The notes beneath the pieces are model-generated. The model made no database searches, was not told where the DNA came from, and was given only the letters and a program-made list of their open reading frames with translations. A stretch of 64,000 nucleotides of DNA from Hypomyces perniciosus (taxonomy: Eukaryota; Ascomycota; Sordariomycetes; Hypocreales; Hypocreaceae), in the NCBI GenBank assembly GCA_008477525.1, contig SPDT01000007.1:2170001-2234000 (forward strand). The letters run 5' to 3'. Both the position numbers and the translations under genes were made by a program. Shown here piece by piece: positions 53,737 to 64,000 of the stretch; the first letter of the stretch is position 1; each line of letters starts with the position of its first letter.

Positions 53737-54763
53737 TTACCTCATTCCATTACGATCGTATGAATCACCAGGCAACTCCACCGGAGCTGGAGTATAAGGC
53801 ATCTCATACGCTTGGTGTTGCGTCGCTGGTTTCACTACAAGCCCTCCCTGTGTGTTCTGGTCCTCAGTGGCAAGTTGGGCCCCATATGCTCGGGGGCGGC
53901 GGGCGTTCCATCGTCTCCGGAATAAAATCGCCACAACAACAAGAAGCCCGAAAACGACAATGCCGACGCCAACGCTGATCCCTGCTTTGGCACCAGTTGA
54001 CAAGCCGCCTTGAGACGTTTCCGAAGACGTCGTAGTTGACGCTTCGGTGTCGCTCGTCTTGGCAGCACCTGTGGTTGTCGGTTTGGAAGGCAAGTCGATG
54101 GCCCGAAAGTTGAGTTGATACAGTGGCGCAAAGAGGATCATGGTCCGGATAGATGTTTGGATAGACACAAAGTCGGTGGCTGTACTAGCCAACGTTCGTG
54201 TAATGAGATCTGGAAACGTTCGCGTTGCAGAATTGATGATGTCTGTCCCAAGGCACGCTGCGGTTTGAACAGCTATAGTGGTTGTAGCCGTGACAACACA
54301 GGTATTACCATTGTCATTGGAACATGCGAAGCCCCTGTTTGTGAGACATAACATCGGTTGTTAGTGAACCTTGATCCTACCCAACATTCTGAGGATCGAC
54401 ATACGTTGGACAACAGCCCACGGCAGTTTCGCTTTCATAGATATTGAACTGTACATCCCAGTCCGGCCGTTGTCCGAAGACTGCTGTACAAGCAGTGGTG
54501 TATCCAGAGGGACACGCCAGTCCTGGCGAATAAAAGCCCCAACCATTGAAGGGCCAAGTGGGAGAGGCGACTCCTGAACGGGCTGGCGGCCAGCACTCCG
54601 TATTATCCCGTGGTGCTCCTCCATTTGCTGTGCTGCACGACTGAGCCATCCAAGCGTTCTCACATGTCGAACAGTAGACCATGAGGAGACTGCAGGTCTC
54701 GGGTATAGACCATGTTGTCGTGAGGGGGCCGAGAGAAGTGCCCTTCTGGTTTGTAAGGACCAT
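53737..54763 (-). CDS. single-pass surface protein with Cys-containing ectodomain (start incomplete)
   Basis: Exons in order 54763..54381 and 54334..53737 (46-nt intron) give 326 residues. The ectodomain opens LGPLTTTWSIPETCSLLM and carries CPSGYTTAC, a sequence style common to fungal type I surface proteins. A Ser/Thr stalk, one membrane span (GISVGVGIVVFGLLVVVAILF) preceding RRRW and a short cytoplasmic tail follow. Because the protein should enter the ER but has no signal peptide from the ATG at 54763, an upstream exon is likely. The frame reads back through GERLTQARVD to a TTAG acceptor-like site near 54793, and a very hydrophobic stretch is encoded around 54865-54940, but I could not find an in-frame ATG. 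Function unknown. Confidence 0.65.
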
Positions 54764-55431
54764 GTCGACTCGAGCCTGAGTGAGCCTTTCGCCTAATATC
54801 CAGCGTCTTTTGGATGTGGAAATAGGGGTGAGAGATGTCGCACCTCAAGGCCTGTGGACCACTATAGAATGAAGAAGTGGATGAAGAAGGAGATGAAGAC
54901 GATGGAAAGGAGACCACCAAGTGCGGCGAGCAGACACGGCCATATTAGACAGACACTCGACAGCTTTGACAGGTCATTTATTAATAACTTGAACACTATA
55001 CATAAACATGGGTCCTGCAACCACACCTTATGGGTTTCTGTCCCATATCATGTCTTCACGTAGCCGCCCAGCAAAACGCAATAGCCTTGAGACACCAGCC
55101 ATCATCGCCACTATTGGTTGGACAATGCAGTGTAACCACAGCATCCTATCACGAAGCAGAAAACGCAGCGGGGCCTCAGGCGCGTGCGAAGAATGAGCCC
55201 TTGTCGTGCGTAACTGAACCAACGAGAGGGCGTTATTCTCGTTCAAGCTGAAGCTTGGCGATAGCTATGAAGTACTCCGTACTCTGTCCCAGCAAGGGTG
55301 CTACTTATCGGACCCAAGGTGACGTATCTTGAGTGAGGGCTGAAGATGGAGGGAAGAAGATGCTTTCTTGAAGCAAAAAGCAGACCAAGACATTGCGCCG
55401 TAACAGAAGCAATGATCGCGCAATCCCTACA
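54764..55431. other. divergent region, may contain a missing first exon
   Basis: See the preceding surface-protein entry. Also holds one TACTCCGTA nonamer. Otherwise no gene. Confidence 0.45.
55273..55281. repeat. TACTCCGTA nonamer
   Basis: Intergenic copy about 150 bases upstream of the glycosyltransferase ATG, embedded in AGTACTCCGTACT. Confidence 0.55.
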
Positions 55432-56550
55432 ATGATGCTGCGCATTCCCGTCAAGGTCCTGATCCCTGCCATCGCCTCCCTCTCTCTCTTGCTGCTCCTC
55501 ATCTCCCGCTCCTATTACTACCCGCGATCCTCCAAACTCGACATCTCGCGAGGCGACGACGGCTATATCCCCAACCAAGCACACTTCGTCTACGTCCTCG
55601 GCGACACTGCCTCCGACATCAGCTTCGAATTCAAGCACTACCTCTCCATCTACAGCGCCTGGTACTTCTGGCGCCCGCCCACCATCTTCCTCCATACCAA
55701 CGCAAATCCCGATGTCGTTGCTCGCAGTCGCGACGGCTCTTCCGGGAAATGGAGCAAGCTCGTCTTCGACATTCCAGGAATCAGCGTGAACTACGTCACC
55801 GTGCCGACACACGCAGACAATGGCAAGGAGATCAAGGCCATGGAACATAGATCCGACTTCGTGCGAGTCAAAGCCGTGCACGACTTCGGCGGCGTGTACA
55901 TCGACTTTGACGTCTACCCCTTGCGCGACATCAAGATTTTGCGCGAGAGCGGCTTCAAGGCCATTGGCGGGCGGCAGCATGAAGGCCAGGTCAACAGCGG
56001 CACCTTCATGTCTGTCAAGGGCGGCAAGATGATCAAGTTATGGATGAAGGGCATGCACCAGGCATACACCGGCGGCTGGACAACCCACAGCAACGAAGTC
56101 ATCACCAAATTCGGAGAGCGCCTTGTCTCCGAGCCTGGCGAGATGCTCATTATGGAGCGCGAGGCCTTTGCCCCTGGAAGTTGGACACCCGAGGACAGTT
56201 CCATGCTCTTTGCCGTCCATGCCGATACCCCATCCAACCTCGAGCACATCAAACAGGTGAATCCGCTACCCTCGCACGAGGAGAGCTTCAGTGATCGTTG
56301 GGATCATCCCTATGATTTTCCCGACTGGTCGCGCGACTGGTCCAAAACATACCTTCTCCACGCCTTCAACCCTTTCCGATTTGGCGCTGATATCGAGGGT
56401 TTTAAGCACATCACTCCGCGCTACGTCTTGGAGAGGAGGAGCAACTTTGCTCGGGCTGTGTATCCTGTTGCAAGACACATGTATAATGAGGGTCTTATTG
56501 CCATTGACGATTCGCATCTGGGTCATAATGAAGAAAAAAAGCATGAATGA
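55432..56550 (+). CDS. GT32-type glycosyltransferase with DXD motif
   Basis: A single exon encodes 372 residues. Type II Golgi topology is predicted: a short cytoplasmic start, a signal anchor (VLIPAIASLSLLLLLI), then the luminal catalytic domain. The sugar-nucleotide/metal site is FVRVKAVHDFGGVYIDFDVY with the DXD at Asp158-Asp160. The preceding segment (PNQAHFVYVLGD) and a later Asn-Ser-Gly loop (GQVNSGTFMSVKGG) fit the Gly_transf_sug (Och1/Sur1-like) group. Members transfer mannose, or related sugars, to glycans or inositol-phosphoceramide. Acceptor unknown. Two adjacent ATGs (55432 and 55435) make the start uncertain by one residue. Confidence 0.88.
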   Translation: MMLRIPVKVLIPAIASLSLLLLLISRSYYYPRSSKLDISRGDDGYIPNQAHFVYVLGDTASDISFEFKHYLSIYSAWYFWRPPTIFLHTNANPDVVARSRDGSSGKWSKLVFDIPGISVNYVTVPTHADNGKEIKAMEHRSDFVRVKAVHDFGGVYIDFDVYPLRDIKILRESGFKAIGGRQHEGQVNSGTFMSVKGGKMIKLWMKGMHQAYTGGWTTHSNEVITKFGERLVSEPGEMLIMEREAFAPGSWTPEDSSMLFAVHADTPSNLEHIKQVNPLPSHEESFSDRWDHPYDFPDWSRDWSKTYLLHAFNPFRFGADIEGFKHITPRYVLERRSNFARAVYPVARHMYNEGLIAIDDSHLGHNEEKKHE

Positions 56551-56940
56551 GGAATACTGAATGGCTAATGATGAAATCAGAATGTCGCTAGTTACAATAA
56601 CAAACCCATCCTTTGAGCAGACTGTTTTCGACTAGCAAGTTGACGATTATTATGTTCACACATATTCTTCACTCGCAATGGACCACATGACAAAGTGTTC
56701 TGAACAAATAAGCTACTACTAACATGAAGCCATCTTTCTATCTTATATCGGTACAAAAAATATCAAACCCTTTCGTCCCTTCACTTCAAGCCTTGCCACC
56801 CAATTAATAAAACGAATCAACATTCAAACAGCAGATCAGGCCTCCAAGACGCCAACAAGCAACCCTCGCCACACAATCAGGCTATACACCTATAACATTT
56901 CATTTCCATCCCCAATTATTCGGTAGACCCCTCATCGTCC
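56551..56940. other. convergent 3' flanks
   Basis: AT-rich, between two stops. No gene seen. Confidence 0.5.
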
Positions 56941-58675
56941 CTATATGCGGTTAAATCGGCATTGTCCGCATGCCTGCAACTGACATCCGATACATTCATA
57001 GATGAAATATGGCAACGTATCGTAGCATATGTCGCAATCGTGCGGGCCTCTTTGGCGTTTCCAATGGTCATGATCACAGTCTTCATCGTTGATGAGAACC
57101 TCCATTGCCCTAGCGACGGCCTCGACTCGCCTCTCGCCCTGTAAATTTCGCGCATTCGGGTCTCTGTCAACTCTGGCATTTGCCGTACGGAGGAGATTTT
57201 GTTCATCCCATAGGGAACATGAGCACTTTTTCCATTGGACACCACATTTGTAGCAGAATTCAGCTCTGCAGCGGCATGCTACGGTCCTGTTAGCCTTCAT
57301 ATTTCAACACGCAAGAAAAGGCTTACCAACTCATATGATTGCATCCAAAGTCTAATTCCACGACTCTGTGACAGGAGAAGCAACGCTGCCATCCACTCTC
57401 CTTGGCAACACGAAGAACAGTCTGTGTCGTGCTGTCTTCTGGACAATCTCCTTGCTGGTGCCTAGCACCCTTGCAACTCACGCAAGTCTTTGCAGCGCAG
57501 CGAACGCAAGTGGCAATCTCGTTTCTGATAAACTTGGGTGGGATGAAAGTCGAACATTTAGGTCGATGGCAGTATGTCCGGTTGGGAGTTGTGAATTCAA
57601 TCTCCTTTGCCTTGAACTCTCCTGCTAGCTTTGGAGACAAGATGTTTCGGTAGTCTTCGAGAGGAATTGGTTTGCCACAGCATCGGGGAGGAAACAGAGA
57701 TTCATCCGTCAACGCCAACTGGAACAAGGTAGAGAGGCATTTGCGGCAGTAGGGATGAGAGCATGGACAATGGGCAATGTTGGAGACAGGTTGAGGGTCT
57801 CCACAACAAATGCAGTCAATCGTCTGGCCCGCATCTTCATCGGGACTGTGTGCCCGTTTCTGCCCTGCCACTGATGCCAAGGATTTAGCTTTCTAAGCAG
57901 AACCTGAATCAGCCCGGCATGGTGTGTTGGGATTCTGCTCAATGCTGATGGCCTGGCGTTTGCTTGGGACCTCTGGTACGCTTGAAGCTTGACGTTTGCG
58001 TGGAACTTGACGCTCGCCCGTAGGCTGATGACCGCTTGGAGTCTGAGGCTTGTTTGGTAACTGCGAATTGCCGGGAGCTTGGGGCTTGATTGGAGCCTGA
58101 GGCTTGATTGGAGCTTGATGTTTGGTTGGAACCAGAGATTTATTCAGAACTTGAGCCTTGCTTGCAACTTGAGCTTTGCTGGGAGTTTGAGGCTTGTTTG
58201 CAACTTGAGGTTTGACTGGCACCTGTGAGCTGCTTGAAGCTTTAGTTTGCTGTTGATTGGGATGAATCCTGGTCCTCGCACCAGTTCCTTCATTGGCCAG
58301 TTGGTTTTCCCTCGCTGGTTGTGCGGCCGGAAGCGCTGGAGCAGCAGCGGGCATGGGCACATTGTCTTCCTGGCCAGCCATCCTCAATGCCACCTCTCGA
58401 TCACGACGAGCTTGATCCTCTTCTTGAAGGAAGTCATTGATCGCCTCGCTATCGGACTGAACAGCTCGGGCGATGCTTCTGCATAGTAACTGATCTTGTA
58501 GGAATTGAGCTTCTGCCTCGAGCTCATTCTTGAGGAGATCTACAGCAGTGTCGAAATCAGGGGTTTCTGCTTGACGGCCTTTCCCTTTTCTTTGGCCGAT
58601 CATATCTCCCAGCTCATCAAGTTGCAGCTGGAGTGCCAGCTGGAGTGTCCGCGCATCAGCCAGAGGGAGTGCCAT
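56941..58675 (-). CDS. RBR (RING-IBR-RING) E3 ubiquitin ligase with an in-frame TAG in a probable micro-intron
   Basis: The N-terminal part from ATG 58675 (ALPLADARTLQLALQLQLDE; SIARAVQSDSEAINDFL) is the leader typical of fungal RBR proteins. A low-complexity region of repeated QxPxKP units follows. The RBR supradomain has RING1 (CICCGDPQP...HPYCRKCL), IBR (CVRCAAKTCVSCKG) and RING2 (CFSCHRVVELDFGCNHMTCRC) with its catalytic Cys. Exons are 58675..57904, 57864..57331 and 57278..56941; the last intron is 52 nt with a GTTGGT donor. Between the first two the frame is unbroken except for TAG at 57893-57895, removable by a 39-nt (57903..57865) or 33-nt (57903..57871) GTTCTG...CAG intron. The model then gives 547 or 549 residues. 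If neither splices, the gene is truncated before the RING. Confidence 0.78.
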
Positions 58676-59400
58676 TCTGAGAGACTGGACGCTGTTGGGA
58701 ACCCAATGATGTGGCAATGCCTTGACGAAGAGGCAGCTTGATGATGGACAAGAGGTCTTGTGATGGAAAAGAAGAGGGATTGATGCAACTATCGGGGTTG
58801 GCAGAACAGTTGTTGGGGGTAATAATGGGTGAAGAGATGAGCCTTCTGCTACCATCTGAGGTCAATTCGCAGGTGATGGTAGAGCTCTGGAGTTGAAAGG
58901 TGTGATAATTTCTGGTGGTGCTTATGTTCCTAAGGCTTCCTTTCCTGTATGCATGTGGTCGTGTAGCTCTTTCCTCTTTCCTCGGACAGTGATTCAGGGG
59001 GGCCTTATAAGGCAGCATTGTAAGGCAGCACTTAGAGCCATTGAGCACTTCTGATCGCACCTCTCCACAGGATTACTGGCACCAAGCATTTTCCCTAGTC
59101 AATACTCGATGATTATGAGCCCGAAATCATGTCTGTACGCATGATGAGTGATGGAAATACCCCTGTGGCACTTTGATGGTTTGGTGGATGCTCTTCGTCC
59201 AGAGGAATCATAATACCACAGTGCGTCCTCCACTCAGACTTCGATTAGTTGCCCTCCCCTAACTGTTTGAGCTTGAGGTTAGTCTGCCAGTTATATACCA
59301 AACTTGAAAGATCTTTGTTCATCGAAATCAAACAAATCCATTGAGTTCAAAACAACATTATCCTATTCGCATGTCTATCTGGGGTATACACAACCTTGGG
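58676..59400. other. intergenic region
   Basis: Upstream of the RBR gene. Its frame is open to 58855 without conservation. No gene seen. Confidence 0.5.
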
Positions 59401-60289
59401 TCATAAGTCATCCAACTTCCTGTTTTGTGTCCGTAGCACAGCCTTGTGTCTCTTCGTATGATATTTCACATCATCGGGGTAAAGGGGGTTCCACACCGTA
59501 TCACAGACCTTGCACTCGGAGAATGCAGCCTGAGTAGAAATATTTAGCGTGGTCTGAATTCCTGGTGATGACCTGTGCTTGGTAAGCCCGCTTCTTATCG
59601 TCTCCTTCACTCTCCTATTATCCCGCCGTGGACTCGGGATGTCATCCCCATTGTTGGATGGATCCCTCTCAGCTTCTTCGTTGCCATCATCCTCACTGCC
59701 CTCTCCACTATGCCCAGGTCCAATTTGACCATTCTCATCTTCGTTTTCAGAGGCATCCGTATGACCGTCTGATGAATTGGGGAGCGCTCGGATCTTCAGC
59801 AATCGTGGTTTCCGTTTCAGGTGTATTTCTCGTACAGGCGATGATGGAGGCGTTGGCTCGCTCGATAATGACTCCGTTGGCTGACAAGGGGGCGTGTCTT
59901 GAGATTTGGGGGTCTTTGGTTTAAAATAGTTCATTATTGAGCCCTTTTTGGCACCTGCTTCATCCTTCTTGGCCGATGCCGGGAGTTCTTCCTTCGCTTT
60001 GTGTTCTACCGAAGGGTTCGGTTTCGGGGCCTCAACATCGTCTCGAGATGGAATTAAAGGACCATGCTGTGCTTCCACGCTCGCCAAACGTGGCCTTTTT
60101 GACGCCGGCTCGCTGCGTGCTTCGGGGGTGGACGAGGTCCGTCTACCATAGGTCTTCAACGGCTTCTCTCGTTTTCGTAAATGGAGTAATCCCGGCTTTG
60201 TTCTAGAAGTAGATTAGCCCCAATGGAGTAGAAACAAGGATAGATGACATGGAATCATACATCAAGTATTCCGGCGATGAATTGACCAT
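59401..60289 (-). CDS. ESCO-type C2H2 zinc-finger protein lacking an acetyltransferase domain
   Basis: Exons in order 60289..60261 and 60202..59401 (58-nt intron GTATGA...CTAG) encode 276 residues. The short first exon (MVNSSPEYL) joins in frame to a basic segment with LKTYGRR. A PCNA-box-like GSIMNYFKP follows, then a disordered acidic middle, and a C-terminal zinc finger ECKVCDTVWNPLYPDDVKYH-x3-H. The LKTYGRR start, YFKP box and finger are all features of the N-terminal half of cohesin acetyltransferase Eco1/ESCO. The protein then ends, with no acetyltransferase. Such finger-only proteins occur in other filamentous ascomycetes. A link to sister-chromatid cohesion or PCNA is inference. Confidence 0.8.
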
Positions 60290-60894
60290 TGCGGTGACGT
60301 CTAGTCGCAAGTTGTATTGACCTCGATAAGCTTGAAGGGATAGCGAAAGTCGTGAGGGACTTGAAGATCAACGCGTCGGATCGGATTTCGCTCCACGACA
60401 GGACTTTTCCAGAAAATAAATTCGACGGCTTTTACCTATCGTGACCGTCGTAAAGAGTGTGGAGAATTATATGCGCAAACCAAAGAGTGACAAGAAATTA
60501 ACAGATGTATTGAAGAGACATGAGGTGGTCGTGGAGTACTCCGTACGCACTCCGTAGACAAGACAAGGCAGCCCCACACATACTTTGGAGAACGCGTGAA
60601 GACGCGACTGCATGCACTTTACGCGATGTCACATGTGTGTAAGTACGTCAGTTGCGCCAAAGAGGCCCATGATCAACCGGAGCCAAGTCGAATTATCGGT
60701 AGTAATACTATTTTTACTCCTCAGACACCTTGAATTATTCTTCATGGGCTAACACGCTTTGTTTGGTGCAAAAATATCTGGTGCGACGACCAAGATCTAC
60801 CGTTCATGTCACACCATTAGTAGTGTTGCAGGATTGTGACAAGGCAAAGCGGTATCCAAGGTCATCATCATCATTCGTTATGTGCACATTTACA
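60290..60894. other. intergenic region
   Basis: Contains one TACTCCGTA nonamer and a near copy (CACTCCGTA) directly after it. No gene. Confidence 0.5.
60537..60545. repeat. TACTCCGTA nonamer with near copy
   Basis: TACTCCGTA is followed by CACTCCGTA at 60548-60556. Confidence 0.55.
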
Positions 60895-61806
60895 CTATGA
60901 AGGCGAAGAGTCGCCTGTTGTTCTTGCTGTTCTCTTTCTCACGGCTCCATCGCCTTCTTCTTCCTTGGTCTCCAGCAGCACCGTCTTCTCGTCTTCTTCA
61001 ACACCCTCGTCCTCTTGGCCCACAACCCAGGTCCTGACCACCTCCTTGACCTCCTTCACGGCAGCCTGCTTCTGCTTGGCCTCTCCCATCCTCCACATAT
61101 AGCCATTATAAACCGCCACCTCGGCAATCGCCACAAGGATGCTCCCTCCCATAGCTAGGAATAGCCGAGCAGGCACACTCCACCAACGACCCACAACCCA
61201 CAGCGTAGCCGCAACGCCAGCTATACTGACAAGAAAATTGATGATGAGCATGACCTGACGGTGGATATCGTTGTATGTTACATCGTCGTCGCCGATATCC
61301 GCGAACGTAGAGGGACGGTTTACTTCGGCAAAGGCATGGGCGGCGTTGGGGAAGCGGTTCCGAAAGGTTTCAAGGGGAGGGGGCGGATTGATCATGCGTT
61401 CGTAGGAGCGGGCATCTTCCTCTCGACGGAGACGAGCCATGAGGGCTTTGTACTCTTCGGACTGGATTGAGGTAGGGTGTCAGTAATACGAAAGAAGGCG
61501 AGAGAGACTGGATGGACCAACCGGTTCAGGTTTTGGTGGAGGAGGTGGGATGTAGACACAGGATCCTTGGAGCAATTTCTCCAGGCTGTAAGATGTTGAT
61601 GATAACTCCAAGGCACTAAGATTCTTCCAAAGATGGACGATCTGGCCATGGGAAATAGGCTTGCCGACTGATGGTTCAGTCAACGATGGTTCGCTGGTCT
61701 TTTCAGAGTCGGCGGGTGTTCTGTCATCGGGTGCATCGTTGCTGTGCCGTTCGTCTAGCTTCTTTAATCCGTCCACAATGGACGGCGTCATTGTGAGAAG
61801 CACCAT
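60895..61806 (-). CDS. Vma12-like ER factor for V-ATPase assembly
   Basis: Exons in order 61806..61522 and 61461..60895 (60-nt intron, GTTGGT donor) encode 283 residues. The N-terminal half is soluble and contains the conserved LLQGSCVYIPPPPPKPEP element. The middle has SEEYKALMARLRREEDARSYERM, and two membrane spans follow (VMLIINFLVSIAGVAATLWVV; LFLAMGGSILVAIAEVAVY), matching the Vma12/Vph2 family. Vma12 with Vma22 helps assemble the membrane sector of the vacuolar proton pump in the ER. The tail is charged and lacks a clear retrieval signal. Confidence 0.88.
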
Positions 61807-62313
61807 GGCTGTTATTGCAGTGCATCTAATGCATCAGAACCTGTGTGTGTCGGGTAGTAGACTCGAATCGCATATGTCGTAGATAGCTGTCCGGGCCACG
61901 AATGATATTCGGGTGCCAAGCAGCTTTGGCGACGGAGGGGCAGAAGCTCTGAGCCTCCAGCGGCTCATGCGCTGACCACAGTGAGCTACAGCGAGTTATA
62001 GCGCTCCAATTACAGGGTCCTTCCGGGGTTCCAGGGCATAACATCCCGTCGCAGCGAGCCAATAACAAGCTGCCATCAGCCCTAGCATCGCTCGGTTCCA
62101 TTCCGGGCTGATCCGCCAAAAGCAAAAGTTTCGATGCTCGATTTTCGATTTTAAGAACTTATCAGCATCATATTATCTGCTCGCCTTCGAACGTCCAATT
62201 GCGCGATTTACCGACTCTCAACGACCCCTCCGGCTTTTCCGGAACACTGGGCATACCGAACCTCTCGCTTCTCTTGACAGAGGACCAAGAAATCACCACC
62301 ACAGCCTCCATAG
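61807..62313. other. divergent promoter region
   Basis: Between the Vma12-like and COQ1 genes. No gene or notable repeat. Confidence 0.5.
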
Positions 62314-63728
62314 ATGAAGCTCCGAGCGGGAGCCTCTGTGGCGCTGCGCGACGCTGTGGTCGGCAGAATCGCAGCGCCAACATGCATTCTCTGCCATTAC
62401 CCTACGAACAATAGCTGGGAACCCTCCCGGATACACCGGGCAAGCCTACATACGAGCTCAAGAAGAGATTCAGCATGGGCAGCCGCCGTCCAGGTCGCCA
62501 CCAATATGGTGGGGAATGTTGCGAAGCGAGCCGCAAAAGACACAATGACAATTGATCCGCTGCGAGCTGTCGCCAAGGAAATGAAGTTCCTGACGGGAAA
62601 TATGCGCAAGCTGTTAGGCTCTGGCCACCCAGCTCTCGATCGAGTCGCAAAGTACTACACCCAATCCGAGGGCAAACATATGCGGCCGCTCATTGTGTTG
62701 CTCATGTCCCGAGCGACCCACCTCTGTCCGAAAAACGCACATATCGTCTCGGAGACGTCGAGGAGCATAGACGCTTCGATATCGCCTGTCCAGATTTTGA
62801 GCGATGTCAACCCAATGGCTAACATGCTGGGCTCCTACGAGGAGTCAGGCAGCCTAGACATATTACCGAACCAAAGACGGCTGGCAGAAATCACTGAGCT
62901 GATTCACACTGCATCTTTGTTGCACGATGATGTTATTGACCACTCAGTTTCAAGGCGTGGATCGCCTTCTGCTAACCTGGAGTTTGGCAACAAGATGGCA
63001 GTCCTAGCCGGCGATTTTCTTCTGGGCCGGGCATCTGTCGCTCTGGCTAGACTACGCAACGCCGAAGTTGTCGAGTTGCTGGCTACCGTCATTGCCAACT
63101 TAGTTGAGGGCGAATTCATGCAGCTGAAGAACACAGAGCGCGACGAGCGCAGCCCCAAGTGGTCAGAAGAGACACTGAGCTACTACCTGCAAAAGACATA
63201 CCTCAAGACAGCGAGTTTGATTTCCAAGTCTTGCCGAGCCGCAGCGTTGCTTGGCAATGCCGATAACACAACGGTCGAAGCCGCCTACTCATACGGACGA
63301 AACCTGGGTCTGGCGTTCCAGCTGGTGGACGACATGCTTGACTACACGCAAAGTGGCAAGGATCTAGGCAAGCCCGCCGGAGCGGACCTGGAGTTGGGAC
63401 TGGCGACAGCGCCTCTGTTGTTTGCCTGGAAGCAAATACCAGAGCTGGGGGCTCTAGTCGGACGCAAGTTTGAGCGGGAGGGTGATGTTGAGAGGGTAAG
63501 TGGAGAAGGCTTTCGAGGTGCTCGGGATTCAAATTACCAAGTAAGAGACTGACTGGATGTCAACAGGCCCGCCAGCTTGTCCTCCAGAGCGATGGCATCG
63601 AGCAGACTCGCGCCCTTGCCCACGACTACTCCGACAAGGCCATTGCCGCGATCGCCGACTTCCCCGACAGCGAAGCCAAAGATGGGCTGATCGAGATGGC
63701 CCACAAGACGATCAAGCGCCAAAAGTAG
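62314..63728 (+). CDS. coq1: trans-polyprenyl diphosphate synthase, COQ1-type
   Basis: Exons 62314..63495 and 63567..63728 (71-nt intron GTAAGT...CAG) encode 447 residues. A mitochondrial presequence (Arg-rich, no acidic residues until about residue 12) is followed by the prenyltransferase core. First Asp-rich motif: LLHDDVIDHS (Asp205). Second: LVDDMLDY (Asp339). Other motifs are GKHMRPLIVLLM and GEFMQLKN. The lack of large residues just before the first Asp motif fits long-chain products. It makes the ubiquinone side chain in the mitochondrion. The final exon (ARQLVLQSDGIEQTRALA) is canonical. Confidence 0.94.
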
Positions 63729-64000
63729 TCACACGATAACGAATATTTTGTACGATTTACTGTCCTCGGCAGTGGAAGACGACGTTGACGATACGCCGAG
63801 GGAAACTAGAACGAACGAGTTGACAATATATGTTTTTGCATCCATAGATCTCCACGCATGTATAGAGACGGCGCAGGACGGTTGTTTGCTTGAAGAAAAC
63901 AAAAGAAGGTCAACAGGTGTGTTTGATGGGCAGGGGGACAAGGGAGGCCGCGAAGAGGCTTAGGTTCATTAGACCAAACCGCTCAATCTCAGGATCTTGA
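63729..64000. other. 3' flank
   Basis: A short frame with no support. Likely 3' untranslated region and spacer to the next gene outside the window. Confidence 0.5.

Overview
The window is nuclear DNA of a filamentous ascomycete, most likely a Sordariomycete and plausibly Hypocreales. The evidence is short GT-AG introns (about 46-200 nt) with CTAAC-like branch sites, a tRNA-Glu carrying a small intron, and lineage-typical families: an ApsB/Mto1-like MTOC protein, DUF1479 and DUF1993 proteins, an RFVGDLNPEG-type Zn-cluster regulator, a GH18 chitinase of the Chi42/ChiB group, and fungal RBR ligases. I could place no genus. Exon joins were read by eye; every multi-exon model given keeps frame across its joins.

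Layout. 0-3 kb: 3' part of an ApsB/Mto1-like coiled-coil gene. 3.4-4.2 kb: deoxyribose-phosphate aldolase (-). 5.7-9.9 kb: DUF1479 protein, DUF1993 protein and a small Mrx7-like mitochondrial protein (+). 10.4-12.2 kb: EH/ZZ-finger protein (-). 13.0 kb: tRNA-Glu(CTC). 13.4-15.6 kb: fungal transcription factor (-). 16.4-20.2 kb: tandem pair of single-pass membrane proteins with lectin-like ectodomains. 20.7-22.8 kb: orphan coiled-coil protein. 23.1-24.8 kb: DUF885 peptidase-like protein (-). 25.4-26.2 kb: Mpv17/PMP22 protein. 26.5-28.4 kb: cytochrome P450 (-). After 2.7 kb without a gene, an MFS transporter (31.0-33.1 kb), a small secreted protein (33.4 kb) and a GH18 chitinase (35.1-36.4 kb). 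37-41.5 kb is a translation block: NOP56, ubiquitin-eS31 and eS26, the last two divergent. 42.1-44.8 kb: secreted mucin-like protein (-). Its upstream flank holds relics of ATP-citrate lyase and, less certainly, citrate synthase. 47.0-51.9 kb: condensin SMC4 (-), divergent from an ELYS-domain protein (52.4-53.4 kb). 53.7-54.8 kb: single-pass surface protein (-). 55.4-56.6 kb: GT32-type glycosyltransferase. 56.9-58.7 kb: RBR ubiquitin ligase (-) with an in-frame TAG in or near a very short putative intron. 59.4-60.3 kb: ESCO-type zinc-finger-only protein (-). 60.9-61.8 kb: Vma12-like V-ATPase assembly factor (-). 62.3-63.7 kb: COQ1-type polyprenyl diphosphate synthase.

Most genes are housekeeping and there is no biosynthetic backbone gene, so I see no secondary-metabolite cluster, Starship element or intact transposon. 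The least explained signals are: a nonamer (TACTTCGTA/TACTCCGTA) recurring only between genes; the ACL1 and citrate-synthase relics side by side; a coding-like in-frame tract directly after the NOP56 stop; the interrupted RBR gene; and the lectin-like membrane tandem.
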